A DNA stretch of 64,000 bases, taken from NCBI RefSeq assembly GCF_003003035.1, contig NZ_PVTS01000014.1, forward strand, positions 1-64,000, given 5' to 3'. The notes beneath the pieces were generated by a model, which made no database searches, was not told where the DNA came from, and worked only from the letters and a program-made list of their open reading frames with translations. Of the stretch, positions 25,823 to 35,287 are shown piece after piece (position 1 is the stretch's first letter; each line of letters starts with the position of its first letter). The DNA comes from Marinilabilia salmonicolor (GTDB lineage: Bacteria > Bacteroidota > Bacteroidia > Bacteroidales > Marinilabiliaceae). A program made the position numbers and the translations under genes.

Positions 25823-27688
25823 ATGAAAAACAAGCACTTAAACTTACTATTTGTACCTGCTCTGATGGTTGCCTTTGGGTTGGTAGCCTGTCAGCCGCCT
25901 CAGTCAATTGAGGACTCAGCCGGCAATGAATCGGTTTACGGACCGGTTGAAAAGACGTATGATTTGCCTGAAGTTTCAGGTACCATTTATTATGTGTCTC
26001 CCGATGGAAATGCGGAGGCGGATGGAACCGCTTTGGAGGCTCCAACTTCTATTGAATCTGCTTTGTCGCGTGTGGTTACAGGTGATGCAGTAGTTATGCG
26101 GGGCGGCACCTATCGTAGTGGTAATCTTATCTTTAATCAGGGGATTACTATTCAGCCATATCAGGATGAAAAACCTGTACTAAACGGTACACTTGAGGCT
26201 ACTGAGTGGGAGCAGGATGAAAACGGTCTTTGGTTTACCAGATGGGATCGTCTTTTCCCCGGGGAACCTGAATCATGGTGGAGACCGGAGCGTAATCTGG
26301 AGTTCACACCACTTCATCGTTTCAACAACGATATGGTGTTTGTTGATGGAAATATCCTTCAGTCAGCAGGTAGTAAAGATGAACTGGATGAAGGTACTTT
26401 TTTTGTGGACTACGATGCTCAGGAGATTTATATCGGTCAGGATCCTGCCGGCAAAAAGATGGAGATAACTGCTTTCCGTAAAGCTATTTTCCGTACCAGC
26501 GGAGAGGCTCATGGTAAGGAGAATGATGGCAAGGGGCCTGTTATTCGTGGCTTAACTGTTACTCAATATCCGGACACAATGGTCCACATCGATGGTTTTT
26601 ATCCTCAGGGGCATTCTGCCGATGAGGCGCATGGAAATGATGTGGTCGGAACTGTATTTGAGGACTGTACTTTCTCCAAAAGTTTACGTATTGGTGTTTT
26701 TGCCATTGGAGACAGCATGGTGATGCGTAATTGTAAAATTACAGATACCAATACAGAAGGCCTTTATGTTGTGGCGTCTGACGACGTTCTGCTGGAAGGT
26801 AATATTTTCGAAAATAACAATATTGAAAAGTGGACCGGCTTTTATCCTGCAGCGGTTAAAATCTTTAACCAGTCACACCGGGTCGTTTGCAGCGAAAACC
26901 TGATAATCAATCACCCTCATTCCAATGGCCTTTGGTACGATGTAGGTAATGTGGACGGGGTTTTTGTGAACAACCGGGTGGAAAGTGTTGGAAGCCCTGA
27001 AGGCCCTTTTCGTGATGATCAGGTGTGGCCCAGTAGTAATGGTTTCTTTTTTGAAATATCCAAAGGCGTTACCGTGGCAGGTAATGATTTCGTGAACAAC
27101 AATCAGGGGATGCTCATCTTGAACAGCTCCGGAGCTAAGGTTTACAACAATACTTTTGTGAACAGTCGTGCCAGTTTCGGCAGGGACGAGCGCGGTTCAG
27201 ATCCCGACCATTTTGGATGGCACATCAATACGGGTCCGGGTGTGGATGAGCGCGAGAACCATGAGTTTGTAAACAACCTGATGGTGGATACAATGGGGCT
27301 GGAATTTCCATTGTTGTATGTTTGGCAACCCTCCGAAATGTGTGAACGCCTGAATGAGTCCACACTGCAAAAGTTTGATAACAATGTCTATGTAAAGATG
27401 ACCAAAGAAGAAAATGCTGCTATTGCTCTGTGGAGTCCGGCCGATAATGAGAAATGTCAGACCAAAATCAGTGATCCGGCTGAACTTAATGAGCTGTATG
27501 GCCATTTTGAGGCCAATAGTAAGTTTTTCAATGGTTATGACGGAGCTCTTTTTACGAATGTGAATCCTGAGAATCTTGAAGTGAATTCTTCTTTTGAAGG
27601 ACATATTCAGGCTTCCGAAATTCCTGAGAATATTAAGGCAGCTGCCGGATGGTCAGGCGAAGATGCTCCTTTTGTTGGAGCCAGATAG
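25823..27688 (+). CDS. Right-handed beta-helix lipoprotein, GH120-like (tandem copy 1)
   Basis: 621 residues with lipobox VACQ (Cys23). After a short linker, a DUF1565-like opening (IYYVSPDGN, about 56-63; ALSRVVTGDAVVMRGGTYR) leads into parallel beta-helix rungs with many NN/GN turns. Asp373 in GLWYDVGN and Glu411 in FFFEISKG match, as remembered, the order and context of the catalytic Asp and Glu of GH120 beta-xylosidase (LWLDW and FVEVSHG), with about 15 extra residues between them. This suggests a glycosidase, perhaps an exo-acting xylosidase or arabinosidase, rather than a lyase. The family assignment is tentative. It is a paralogue of the next gene (32-bp gap). Confidence 0.7.
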   Translation: MKNKHLNLLFVPALMVAFGLVACQPPQSIEDSAGNESVYGPVEKTYDLPEVSGTIYYVSPDGNAEADGTALEAPTSIESALSRVVTGDAVVMRGGTYRSGNLIFNQGITIQPYQDEKPVLNGTLEATEWEQDENGLWFTRWDRLFPGEPESWWRPERNLEFTPLHRFNNDMVFVDGNILQSAGSKDELDEGTFFVDYDAQEIYIGQDPAGKKMEITAFRKAIFRTSGEAHGKENDGKGPVIRGLTVTQYPDTMVHIDGFYPQGHSADEAHGNDVVGTVFEDCTFSKSLRIGVFAIGDSMVMRNCKITDTNTEGLYVVASDDVLLEGNIFENNNIEKWTGFYPAAVKIFNQSHRVVCSENLIINHPHSNGLWYDVGNVDGVFVNNRVESVGSPEGPFRDDQVWPSSNGFFFEISKGVTVAGNDFVNNNQGMLILNSSGAKVYNNTFVNSRASFGRDERGSDPDHFGWHINTGPGVDERENHEFVNNLMVDTMGLEFPLLYVWQPSEMCERLNESTLQKFDNNVYVKMTKEENAAIALWSPADNEKCQTKISDPAELNELYGHFEANSKFFNGYDGALFTNVNPENLEVNSSFEGHIQASEIPENIKAAAGWSGEDAPFVGAR

Positions 27689-27720
27689 GAAGGATTCTCA
27701 AATTTTAAAAATTTATAGTA

Positions 27721-29577
27721 ATGAAGACACGTTCATTTATTACTCCATTGGGTTTCGCAGCTATGGCAGTTGCAGGTTTGTTTGCATGTCAGGCACCTGC
27801 CCCTGCTGATAGAACTGCAGAAAATGAAGAGGTCGTTTACGGACCTTATGAAACGACTTATGAACTTCCGGACGTATCAGGAACCATCTATTATGTGGCT
27901 CCTGACGGAGATGCCAGTGCTGAGGGAACTACCCTCGAGACGCCCACAACCATTGAGGCTGCCATTTCTCGTGTGGTAACCAATGATGCTATTGTAATGC
28001 GGGGTGGGACCTACCGTACAGGTGGTCTTACCTTTAATCAGGGAATTACCATTCAACCTTATCAGGACGAAAAGCCGGTATTGAACGGTACTTTTGTTGC
28101 AGATAATTGGCAACAGGACTCAGACGGTGTATGGGTTACTGATTGGGAACGCTTTTTCCCCGGTGAGCCTCAGTCATGGTGGAACAAAGAGCGAAACATC
28201 GAAAGTACGCCTATGCATCGATTCAATAACGATTGCGTTTTTGTAAATGGAGATTATTTGCAATCGGTTGGAAGTAAGGACGAGTTGGAAGAAGGTACTT
28301 TCTTTGTGGATTATGACGCAAAGAAAATTTATCTGGGAACAGATCCTTCCGGGCAGTTGGTTGAGATTACCGCATTCAATAATGCAATTATCAGGACACC
28401 TGAAGATGTACATGGTAAAACAACAGACAAGCGAGGGCCGGTTATCAAAGGTCTGGAGGTTACTCAGTATGCCGATATCAGTGTTTTGATTGACGGGCTT
28501 TTCCCTGAGGAAATATCTCCGGAGGAGGCACATGGTAATGATGCTGTTGGGACTGTTTTTGAAAATTGTTCTTTTACCAAGGCTTTGCGGGTGGCTGTCT
28601 TTGCTCATGGCGACAGCATGGTGATGCGAAACTGTAAAATTGAAGATACCAACACTGAAGGACTTTATATTGTTGCTTCGGATGATGTGCTGCTCGAACG
28701 AAATATCTTTGCACATAACAACATCGAAAACTGGCGGGGATATTTTCCTGCTGCCGTTAAAATCTTTAATCAGAGTCATCGTGTTGTTTGCCGGGAGAAT
28801 CTGGTAACCAATCAGCCTAATTCTAACGGAATCTGGTATGATGTAGGTAATGTAGATGGGGTTTTTGTTAATAATCGTGTTGAAAATGTTGGTCAGGTTG
28901 ATCAGGCAGCTCTTGGTGATAAAGTTTGGGTTGGACGCAGTGGCTTTTTCTTTGAGATTTCGGTAGGAGTTATTGTGGCCGGAAATGAATTTGTCAATAA
29001 CAATCAGGGCATTCTGATTCTTAATGCTGCGGGCTCTGAAATGTACAACAATACATTTATTAACAGCCGTGCAAGTTTTGGGCGTACAGCGCGTGGCGAT
29101 GGTGCCGATCACTTTGGATGGCATGTTACCAGCGGACCGGGTGTTGAGGAACGCGAAAATCATGTGTTTGTGAATAATCTGTTGATAGATACAGTGGGTA
29201 TGGAAACCCCTATGCTTTATGTGTGGCAACCGGCCGAGATGTGTGAGCGACTCAGTGAATCCACGCTAAAAGCCGTTGACAATAATGTATATGTGAAGAT
29301 GAATAAAGAGGAGTCGCCACTGTTGGCTTTGTGGAGTCCTGCACAAAATGAGGAATGCCAGGCGCGCATTTCAGATCCGGCGGATTTGAATGCGTTGTAT
29401 GAAACGTTTGAGACCAACAGTAAGTTCTATAATGGCTTTGATGGCGCTTTGTTTTCAGGAGATGCACAGATTGTTCCCGGATTTGAGGGACACCAGGTGG
29501 CATCCGATATTCCTGATAACATAAAGAAAGTTGCCGGTTGGAGCAATGCTCAAATTAATTTTATTGGAGCCAGGTAA
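27721..29577 (+). CDS. Right-handed beta-helix lipoprotein, GH120-like (tandem copy 2)
   Basis: 618 residues with lipobox FACQ (Cys23). It is collinear with the preceding gene along its whole length at roughly two-thirds identity by eye. The probable catalytic pair is kept: Asp374 in GIWYDVGN and Glu412 in FFFEISVG. Differences concentrate in the N-terminal linker and in the loop between those two motifs (VDQAALGDKVWVGRS here), which may alter specificity. It is co-transcribed with copy 1 and ends at a strong terminator. The long minus-strand open frame across it is a codon-bias shadow. Confidence 0.7.
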   Translation: MKTRSFITPLGFAAMAVAGLFACQAPAPADRTAENEEVVYGPYETTYELPDVSGTIYYVAPDGDASAEGTTLETPTTIEAAISRVVTNDAIVMRGGTYRTGGLTFNQGITIQPYQDEKPVLNGTFVADNWQQDSDGVWVTDWERFFPGEPQSWWNKERNIESTPMHRFNNDCVFVNGDYLQSVGSKDELEEGTFFVDYDAKKIYLGTDPSGQLVEITAFNNAIIRTPEDVHGKTTDKRGPVIKGLEVTQYADISVLIDGLFPEEISPEEAHGNDAVGTVFENCSFTKALRVAVFAHGDSMVMRNCKIEDTNTEGLYIVASDDVLLERNIFAHNNIENWRGYFPAAVKIFNQSHRVVCRENLVTNQPNSNGIWYDVGNVDGVFVNNRVENVGQVDQAALGDKVWVGRSGFFFEISVGVIVAGNEFVNNNQGILILNAAGSEMYNNTFINSRASFGRTARGDGADHFGWHVTSGPGVEERENHVFVNNLLIDTVGMETPMLYVWQPAEMCERLSESTLKAVDNNVYVKMNKEESPLLALWSPAQNEECQARISDPADLNALYETFETNSKFYNGFDGALFSGDAQIVPGFEGHQVASDIPDNIKKVAGWSNAQINFIGAR

Positions 29578-29621
29578 CATTTTTTAGGGCTTCAAACCTT
29601 ATTAGTTATTGATAAAAATGG

Positions 29622-29659
29622 AAAAAGGCCTGTCGGAAACTATTCCGACAGGCCTTTTG
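29622..29659. terminator. Bidirectional terminator between beta-helix gene and galM
   Basis: A perfect 16-bp stem (AAAAGGCCTGTCGGAA with TTCCGACAGGCCTTTT) and a 4-nt loop lies between convergent genes, with A- and T-tracts on both sides. Confidence 0.92.
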
Positions 29660-29679
29660 TATTGATTGAGCCTGTTTTA

Positions 29680-30789
29680 TTACTCCACACCAAAAACCAT
29701 AATGGTCCTGGTTTGGTAGGTTTCGTCAGGATTCAATATCGTTGACGGAAAATTCTCATGGTTAGGCGAGTCAGGAAAGTGCTGAGTCTCCAGACAGAGT
29801 CCGTTGTACTGCTCAAATACCCAATCTCCTGATTTTTGTGAGCCATCAAGGAAATTACCGGAATAAAACTGCAAACCGGGTTCTTCAGTATATATTTCCA
29901 TTGTACGTCCTGATTCCGGATCTTTCAACTTAGAGGCAAATGTCATTGCACCCTTTTCGGTTTTATTCAAGGCATAGTTGTGGTCATATCCTCCCGGAAC
30001 CTGGTCTATGCGTTCACCAATGGGATGAGGGGTCGTAAAATCGAAAGGAGTTCCTTCTACCGGTTTTATTTCTCCGGTAGGTATCAGTGTCTCATTTACC
30101 GGGGTATATGCGTCTGCATCGATGGTAAGTTCATGATTAAGAATGCTTCCTTCGCCTGCCAGATTGAAAAAAGAGTGATTTGTCAGATTTACCGGTGTGG
30201 CTTTGTCTGTGTTGGCAAGGTAATCCACAATCAGACTATCTCCCTGGAGCGTGTAAGTAACAGTGACTTCCAGATTTCCGGGGTATCCTTCCTCACCATC
30301 TTTACTAAAGTAGGTAAGTTTCAAAGCAGGCCCTTTGGCTGTCTCAACGGGGGTCGCCTCCCATACTTTCTGGTCAAAGCCGTTGGTGCCGCCATGCAGG
30401 TGGTTGGGCCCATCGTTCAAAGAAAGCTGATAGGTACTGTCATTGAGGGTGAACTGTCCTTTGTCAATCCGGTTTCCGTATCGACCGATGATGGCACCAA
30501 AAAAGCTTCTTTTTTCCAGATAGCTGGACAAGTCATCAAAACCGAGTACTACGTTTTCAATGTTTCCTGCTTTGTCGGGTGCATTCACAGTCGTGATTAC
30601 CCCTCCAAAATCAGTTATTTTTACTTCCAGACCGGAACTGCTTTTTAGCGTGTAGAGGTTAACAGCCTTTCCATCCGGAGTCTGACCCCAGGATTCTTTT
30701 TTGATGGCTTCTTCGGCCGGCACATTGCAACTGAGGATACTCAATCCTAAAATGCCTGCAAACAGAGAATGTAATGATTTTTTTCTCAT
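29680..30789 (-). CDS. galM: Aldose 1-epimerase (mutarotase), lipoprotein
   Basis: 369 residues with lipobox LSC (Cys21), so it acts in the envelope rather than the cytoplasm. It interconverts alpha and beta anomers of aldoses released from glycans. Family landmarks: GRYGNRIDKGQF (about 101-112), catalytic His in NHLHGG (about 129-134), VNLTNHSFFNLAG with the second His, and the C-terminal base Glu in LCLETQHFPDSPNH. It is transcribed away from araR and probably serves arabinose/galactose uptake. It has its own well-formed promoter with an operator-like palindrome. Confidence 0.93.
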   Translation of the reverse strand: MRKKSLHSLFAGILGLSILSCNVPAEEAIKKESWGQTPDGKAVNLYTLKSSSGLEVKITDFGGVITTVNAPDKAGNIENVVLGFDDLSSYLEKRSFFGAIIGRYGNRIDKGQFTLNDSTYQLSLNDGPNHLHGGTNGFDQKVWEATPVETAKGPALKLTYFSKDGEEGYPGNLEVTVTYTLQGDSLIVDYLANTDKATPVNLTNHSFFNLAGEGSILNHELTIDADAYTPVNETLIPTGEIKPVEGTPFDFTTPHPIGERIDQVPGGYDHNYALNKTEKGAMTFASKLKDPESGRTMEIYTEEPGLQFYSGNFLDGSQKSGDWVFEQYNGLCLETQHFPDSPNHENFPSTILNPDETYQTRTIMVFGVE

Positions 30790-30923
30790 AAATTGTTTAA
30801 TTTTAATTGTTTATTAGAGCTATAGTGTACTGCTTTTTTATACTGTTTAAACGTTTTTTCTTTCTTATTTTTTCGGATTCACAATAAGAGTATATTAAAC
30901 ATTTGTAATGCTTTTTTTGTAAA

Positions 30924-30959
30924 TTGCCAAATGTATGGCAAAAGTGCCTTAATATCAAA
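30924..30959 (-). promoter_or_regulatory. galM promoter with inverted repeat over the -7 box
   Basis: On the minus strand TTTG (30956-30959), 20 nt, then TACATTTG (30928-30935) gives matching -33 and -7 boxes. The -7 box is embedded in a perfect inverted repeat, TTGCCA-N6-TGGCAA (30924-30941), the position of a repressor site. The 5' untranslated leader would be about 130 nt. Confidence 0.65.
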
Positions 30960-31110
30960 GAGACTAACCGGTTGCAGGGTTAGGTTGTTTATGCCTTAAC
31001 GGGCTTCTCTGGTATTTGTTTTCTTCAGAATCCAATGATGATTTGTTCTTTACGGATTACCTGTAAATTAATGTATTTTTGAAATTTATTAAAAAAAATC
31101 TCTAAAAACA

Positions 31111-31141
31111 TTTTAAAAGTAGAAATTACTTTTTAATTTTG
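31111..31141 (+). promoter_or_regulatory. araR promoter with palindromic operator candidate
   Basis: The -7 box TAATTTTG is at 31134-31141. Directly upstream lies the inverted repeat AAAAGTA-GAAAT-TACTTTT (31115-31133), which fills the spacer between the -7 and the expected -33 position (TTT at 31111-31113). This arrangement suggests repression, most simply autoregulation by AraR. The leader to the araR start is about 90 nt. Confidence 0.55.
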
Positions 31142-31237
31142 AAGCATAAAACTGAATTTTTTTTTAGAAAAGATTGTAGCGTAAATAAACTAAGGAGATG
31201 TACTTCCTTGCCCGTATTATCCTAAAATAAAAATAAA

Positions 31238-31930
31238 ATGCAGTATCAGGGACACTATAAAAATGCTCCGAAACATTATCTGGCTGTGGATTGTGTGATT
31301 TTTGGTTATGAAAACTATGAACTGAAACTTCTTTTGCACAAAAGGCCCATACAACCTCAAATTGGCGGATGGTCATTAATGGGAGGTTTTTGTGGTGAGA
31401 AAGAGGCGCTGGAGACTGCTGCCAACAGGGTGTTGCGTCAGAGTACCGGACTGAAAGATATTTATCTGGAACAGGTTCAGGCTTTCTCTGAACCAGACAG
31501 GGATCCGGCAGCACGCGTAATCTCTGTGGCATTTTATGCCCTGATTCGCATAGATAAGCATGATGCAGGTAAAGTGGATGAAATGGGAGCCCGGTGGTGC
31601 TCTCTGGATGAGGTTCCGGAGTTGATTTTTGATCATTCTGATATTGTGGAAAAAGCCAAAGAAAGGTTGCAGATGAAAGCCAGCCTCGAGTTGGTTGGCA
31701 AGGAGTTGTTACCTGATGAATTTACGCTTACCCAACTGAGGAGACTCTATGAGGCCATTTATCAAAGAGAACTGGATCCCGGCAATTTTAGGAAAAAGGT
31801 ATTGGGACTTAATGTTTTGGAACGATTGAATACCAAGAATACTGAAGAATCAAAAAAAGGAGCCTTTAATTATCGCTTCAGACCCAATTCGGAGGAGTTG
31901 AACGGGCATGAGCGAATTATTAAAATCTGA
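31238..31930 (+). CDS. araR: Nudix-type L-arabinose regulator AraR
   Basis: 230 residues: an N-terminal Nudix-fold domain (about 12-140) and a C-terminal winged helix (about 155-225; EFTLTQLRRLYEAIYQREL, DPGNFRKKVLGL). The Nudix box is degenerate: where REUxEE is expected it reads NRVLRQ, so hydrolysis is not expected and the domain is probably a ligand sensor. This matches the Nudix-family AraR of B. thetaiotaomicron (BT0354), a repressor released by L-arabinose. It heads araA-araP-araD-araB, as in Bacteroides. Its own promoter carries a palindrome. Confidence 0.9.
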   Translation: MQYQGHYKNAPKHYLAVDCVIFGYENYELKLLLHKRPIQPQIGGWSLMGGFCGEKEALETAANRVLRQSTGLKDIYLEQVQAFSEPDRDPAARVISVAFYALIRIDKHDAGKVDEMGARWCSLDEVPELIFDHSDIVEKAKERLQMKASLELVGKELLPDEFTLTQLRRLYEAIYQRELDPGNFRKKVLGLNVLERLNTKNTEESKKGAFNYRFRPNSEELNGHERIIKI

Positions 31931-31955
31931 ACAAATACTTAAAAGGAATTTGACG

Positions 31956-33458
31956 ATGGAAAATTTTAAAGATTATGAAGTTTGGTTTGTTACCGGCGCG
32001 CAGTTATTGTACGGAGGTGATGCTGTTGTGGCAGTGGACGGACATTCCACTGAGATGGTGAAAGGGATGAATGCTTCAGGCAATTTGCCTGTAAAGATTG
32101 TTTACAAAGGAACTGTAAATTCTGCCAAAGAGGTTACCGCAACCATGAAAGCGGCCAACAATGATGAAAAATGTGTGGGGGTAATCACCTGGATGCATAC
32201 TTTCTCTCCTTCCAAGATGTGGATTCATGGCTTGCAGGAGCTGCGTAAACCTATTCTCCATTTTCATACTCAGTTTAATAAGGAGATTCCATGGAACGAT
32301 ATCGACATGGACTTTATGAACCTTAATCAAAGTGCTCATGGAGACCGTGAGTTCGGACATATCATGGCTCGTTTGAAGAAACCCCGGAAAGTTGTGGTTG
32401 GGCACTGGCAGGATCCCCAGGCTCAGGAGCGTATTGCTGTATGGATGCGTGTTTCTGCTGCCTGGGCCGATGCACAGGATCTTCGCATTATTCGTTTTGG
32501 CGACCAGATGAACAATGTGGCCGTAACTGATGGAGATAAAGTGGATGCCGAAATGGTTATGGGGTACCATGTGGATTATTATCCCATTGCTGATCTGGTA
32601 GCCGTTAAAGATAAAGTTACCGATGCCGAAGTGGCAGAATTGGTGAAGGTTTATGAAAATGATTATGATTTTGCTGATGATTGCAAAGCAGGAGGTGCCA
32701 ACAGAGGTCAGGTAGAACACGCTGCCCGCATTGAAATTGCTTTGCGCCGCTTTTTGGAAGAAAAAGGAGCAAAAGCATTTACTTCCAATTTCGATGATTT
32801 GAATGAGGTTGATCAGTTGCCCGGTCTTGCTTCTCAGCGTTTGATGGCGGACGGATACGGTTTTGGTGCCGAAGGCGACTGGAAAACGGCTGCTCTTTAC
32901 CGCACTATGTGGTTTATGGGGCAGGGACTGCCTAAAGGCTGCTCGTTTCTTGAAGATTATACTCTTAATTTTGACGGAGAGAACAGTACCATTCTTCAGG
33001 CACATATGCTGGAGGTTTGTCCTTTGATTGCCGACCACAAGCCCAAATTGCAGGTGCACCCATTGGGTATTGGAGGTAAGAATGATCCTGCCCGTCTGGT
33101 CTTTACCAGTAAGCCCGGTGAAGGTGTGGCAGCAACTGTTGTGGATATGGGTAATCGTTTCCGGATGATTGTCAATAAGGTGGAGTGTGTTGAATCAAAG
33201 CCACTTCCCAAGTTGCCTGTTGCCAGTGCGTTGTGGGTTCCAAAGCCCAATTTCGAAGTTGGCGCGGCAGCCTGGATTCTGGCAGGAGGAACTCATCACA
33301 CCAGTTTTTCATATGATTTAACGGCTGAATATCTGGAAGATTTTGCTGAAATCGCCGGAATTGAATTCTTGCTGATTGATGAAAAAACGACCATTCCTGA
33401 GTTTAAGAAAGAATTGCGTTGGAATGATATGTTTTACAAATTGAATCGTGGAATCTAA
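31956..33458 (+). CDS. araA: L-arabinose isomerase
   Basis: 500 residues, converting L-arabinose to L-ribulose with a divalent metal. The ATG at 31956 was chosen: it gives the usual length and N-terminus (ENFKDYEVWFVTGAQLLYG), while the in-frame ATG at 31908 overlaps araR. Signatures: VGVITWMHTFSPSKMWI (substrate loop), HFHTQFNKEIPW, DQMNNVAVTDGDKV, GCSFLEDYT with a metal-binding Glu, HMLEVCP and the C-terminal GGTHHTSFSY. It lies 25 bp behind araR and 24 bp before araP, in one operon. Confidence 0.97.
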   Translation: MENFKDYEVWFVTGAQLLYGGDAVVAVDGHSTEMVKGMNASGNLPVKIVYKGTVNSAKEVTATMKAANNDEKCVGVITWMHTFSPSKMWIHGLQELRKPILHFHTQFNKEIPWNDIDMDFMNLNQSAHGDREFGHIMARLKKPRKVVVGHWQDPQAQERIAVWMRVSAAWADAQDLRIIRFGDQMNNVAVTDGDKVDAEMVMGYHVDYYPIADLVAVKDKVTDAEVAELVKVYENDYDFADDCKAGGANRGQVEHAARIEIALRRFLEEKGAKAFTSNFDDLNEVDQLPGLASQRLMADGYGFGAEGDWKTAALYRTMWFMGQGLPKGCSFLEDYTLNFDGENSTILQAHMLEVCPLIADHKPKLQVHPLGIGGKNDPARLVFTSKPGEGVAATVVDMGNRFRMIVNKVECVESKPLPKLPVASALWVPKPNFEVGAAAWILAGGTHHTSFSYDLTAEYLEDFAEIAGIEFLLIDEKTTIPEFKKELRWNDMFYKLNRGI

Positions 33459-33482
33459 AATCGACTTTAAATAAATTAAATT

Positions 33483-35273
33483 ATGGAATCAGCTTTCGCA
33501 ACACTGGACTGGATAATATTTGCAGTCTATGCCATTGTTATCCTGGGGATGGGGCTTTTTATTTCGAGAGGAAAAAAAGGAGTGGAAAAAACCGCTCAGG
33601 ATTACTTTCTTGCCAATAAATCACTGACCTGGTGGGCTATTGGAGCATCCTTGATTGCCGCTAATATTTCGGCTGAGCAATTTATCGGTATGTCCGGTTC
33701 CGGGTATGCTTTGGGAATTGGGATTGCTTGTTATGAGTGGATTGCAGCAGCATCCCTGATTGTAATCGCCAAGTATTTTATTCCCATTTTTATTGAGAAG
33801 AAGATTTATACCATGCCACAGTTTCTTGCAGAGCGTTATTCACGTGGAGTGAGTACGGCATTTGCAATTTTCTGGTTGCTGGTATATGTGTTTGTAAACC
33901 TGACATCGGTGACCTATATGGGTGCTCTTGCCATGGAGACCATTCTGGGAATTCCCCTGATGTATGGCATTATCGGTCTTGCTGTTTTTTCCGGAATATA
34001 TTCCATTTATGGCGGACTAAAGGCTGTTGCCTGGACCGATGTCATACAGGTATTCTTCCTGGTGGTCGGTGGTCTGGTAACAACCTATGTTGCTCTTGAT
34101 GCAGTGGGTGGAGTTGGCTCCGGACCAATAAAAGGGTTCAGTACGCTTTTTGAAGGTGTCCGGGATCATTTCCATATGATAGCCGAGCAGGATACAAGGC
34201 CGGATGTATTTCTTGATTTGCCCGGTCTGGGTATTATTCTTGGAGGTATCTGGCTGACCAACTTTGGTTACTGGGGCTTTAACCAGTATATTATCCAGAA
34301 AGGTCTGGCAGCCAAATCTGTTACCGAAGCCAAGCGCGGATTGCTGTTTGGTGCTTACCTGAAAATGTTGATTCCGCTTATTGTGGTAATTCCTGGTATC
34401 GCCGCCTTTTATCTGAAGAATGATCTGGAGATTGCCGATCAGGCTTACCCATATCTTTTGGCCAATTATATGCCTGTTGGTGTTCGCGGTCTGGCATTTG
34501 CGGCTCTTTCTGCGGCCATTGTTTCATCTCTGGCGTCTATGATTAACTCTACCTCAACTATTTTTACGGTAGATATTTACAAGCCGTATTTCAATAAGAA
34601 TGCCAGTGATAAATCTCAGGTGTTGGTAGGTCGTATCACTGCCTTAGTGGCTTTGACGATAGCCGTATTTATTGCTCCTATGTTACAAAACCTGGAGCAG
34701 GCATTCCAGTATATTCAGGAATACACAGGATTTATCTATCCCGGTGTGGTTATCGTGTTTTTTATGGGACTTTTCTGGCGTCAGGCAACCAACAGAGCTG
34801 CTCTCTGGACTGCTATTCTGACATTACCTCTTGGATTTGCTTTCAAATTCGGATTCCCGGAGATGCCCTGGATGATGCGCATGGGATATGTATTTGTGGT
34901 GCTGGTCTTTGTAGCTACAATTGTCACTTTCGTAGATAAAAAATCGTGGACTACCGATACCAAACACACCGTTCGTCCAGCCTATATGCGCACCGGGTAT
35001 ATCCTGATGACCATCGGTATTGTCGCTGCTATTATTGGCGCGGTTGGTGTGAATATTTATTTCCTGAATAATTTGGGAATTGAGAGTATTTTCATGACTG
35101 CTGCAGCCTTTATTTTTGTTGGTATTATTTTGATTGCCAATGAGAAAATTATTGCAGCTGACAAGAAAGCGCTTGAGATTAATCCCGAAAGTTTCAAAAC
35201 CGGAACAACTTTTAATATTGGTGCAGTGGGAGTTATCGTTATTCTTGCATTGCTTTACGGAGTGTTCTGGTAA
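33483..35273 (+). CDS. araP: Sodium:sugar symporter (SSS family), probable arabinose importer
   Basis: 596 residues with about 14 hydrophobic membrane segments and the SSS fold: first helix [19 protein letters not shown], the unwound region [20 protein letters not shown], and the sodium-site helix [22 protein letters not shown]. It replaces an ABC importer for arabinose in Bacteroidota. Its place between araA and araD supports L-arabinose as substrate, the arrangement reported as AraP in B. thetaiotaomicron. Specificity is inferred from context, not residues. Confidence 0.9.
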   Translation: MESAFATLDWIIFAVYAIVILGMGLFISRGKKGVEKTAQDYFLANKSLTWWAIGASLIAANISAEQFIGMSGSGYALGIGIACYEWIAAASLIVIAKYFIPIFIEKKIYTMPQFLAERYSRGVSTAFAIFWLLVYVFVNLTSVTYMGALAMETILGIPLMYGIIGLAVFSGIYSIYGGLKAVAWTDVIQVFFLVVGGLVTTYVALDAVGGVGSGPIKGFSTLFEGVRDHFHMIAEQDTRPDVFLDLPGLGIILGGIWLTNFGYWGFNQYIIQKGLAAKSVTEAKRGLLFGAYLKMLIPLIVVIPGIAAFYLKNDLEIADQAYPYLLANYMPVGVRGLAFAALSAAIVSSLASMINSTSTIFTVDIYKPYFNKNASDKSQVLVGRITALVALTIAVFIAPMLQNLEQAFQYIQEYTGFIYPGVVIVFFMGLFWRQATNRAALWTAILTLPLGFAFKFGFPEMPWMMRMGYVFVVLVFVATIVTFVDKKSWTTDTKHTVRPAYMRTGYILMTIGIVAAIIGAVGVNIYFLNNLGIESIFMTAAAFIFVGIILIANEKIIAADKKALEINPESFKTGTTFNIGAVGVIVILALLYGVFW

Positions 35274-35287
35274 AAAAAGATCAGAAG

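Noticed and set aside
28174-29229. 351-codon minus-strand frame opposite the second beta-helix gene
   Set aside because: Same reason; the plus-strand protein is supported by its paralogue.
31908-31955. Upstream in-frame ATG for araA
   Set aside because: It overlaps the end of araR and adds residues absent from the family; the ATG at 31956 gives the standard 500-residue enzyme.
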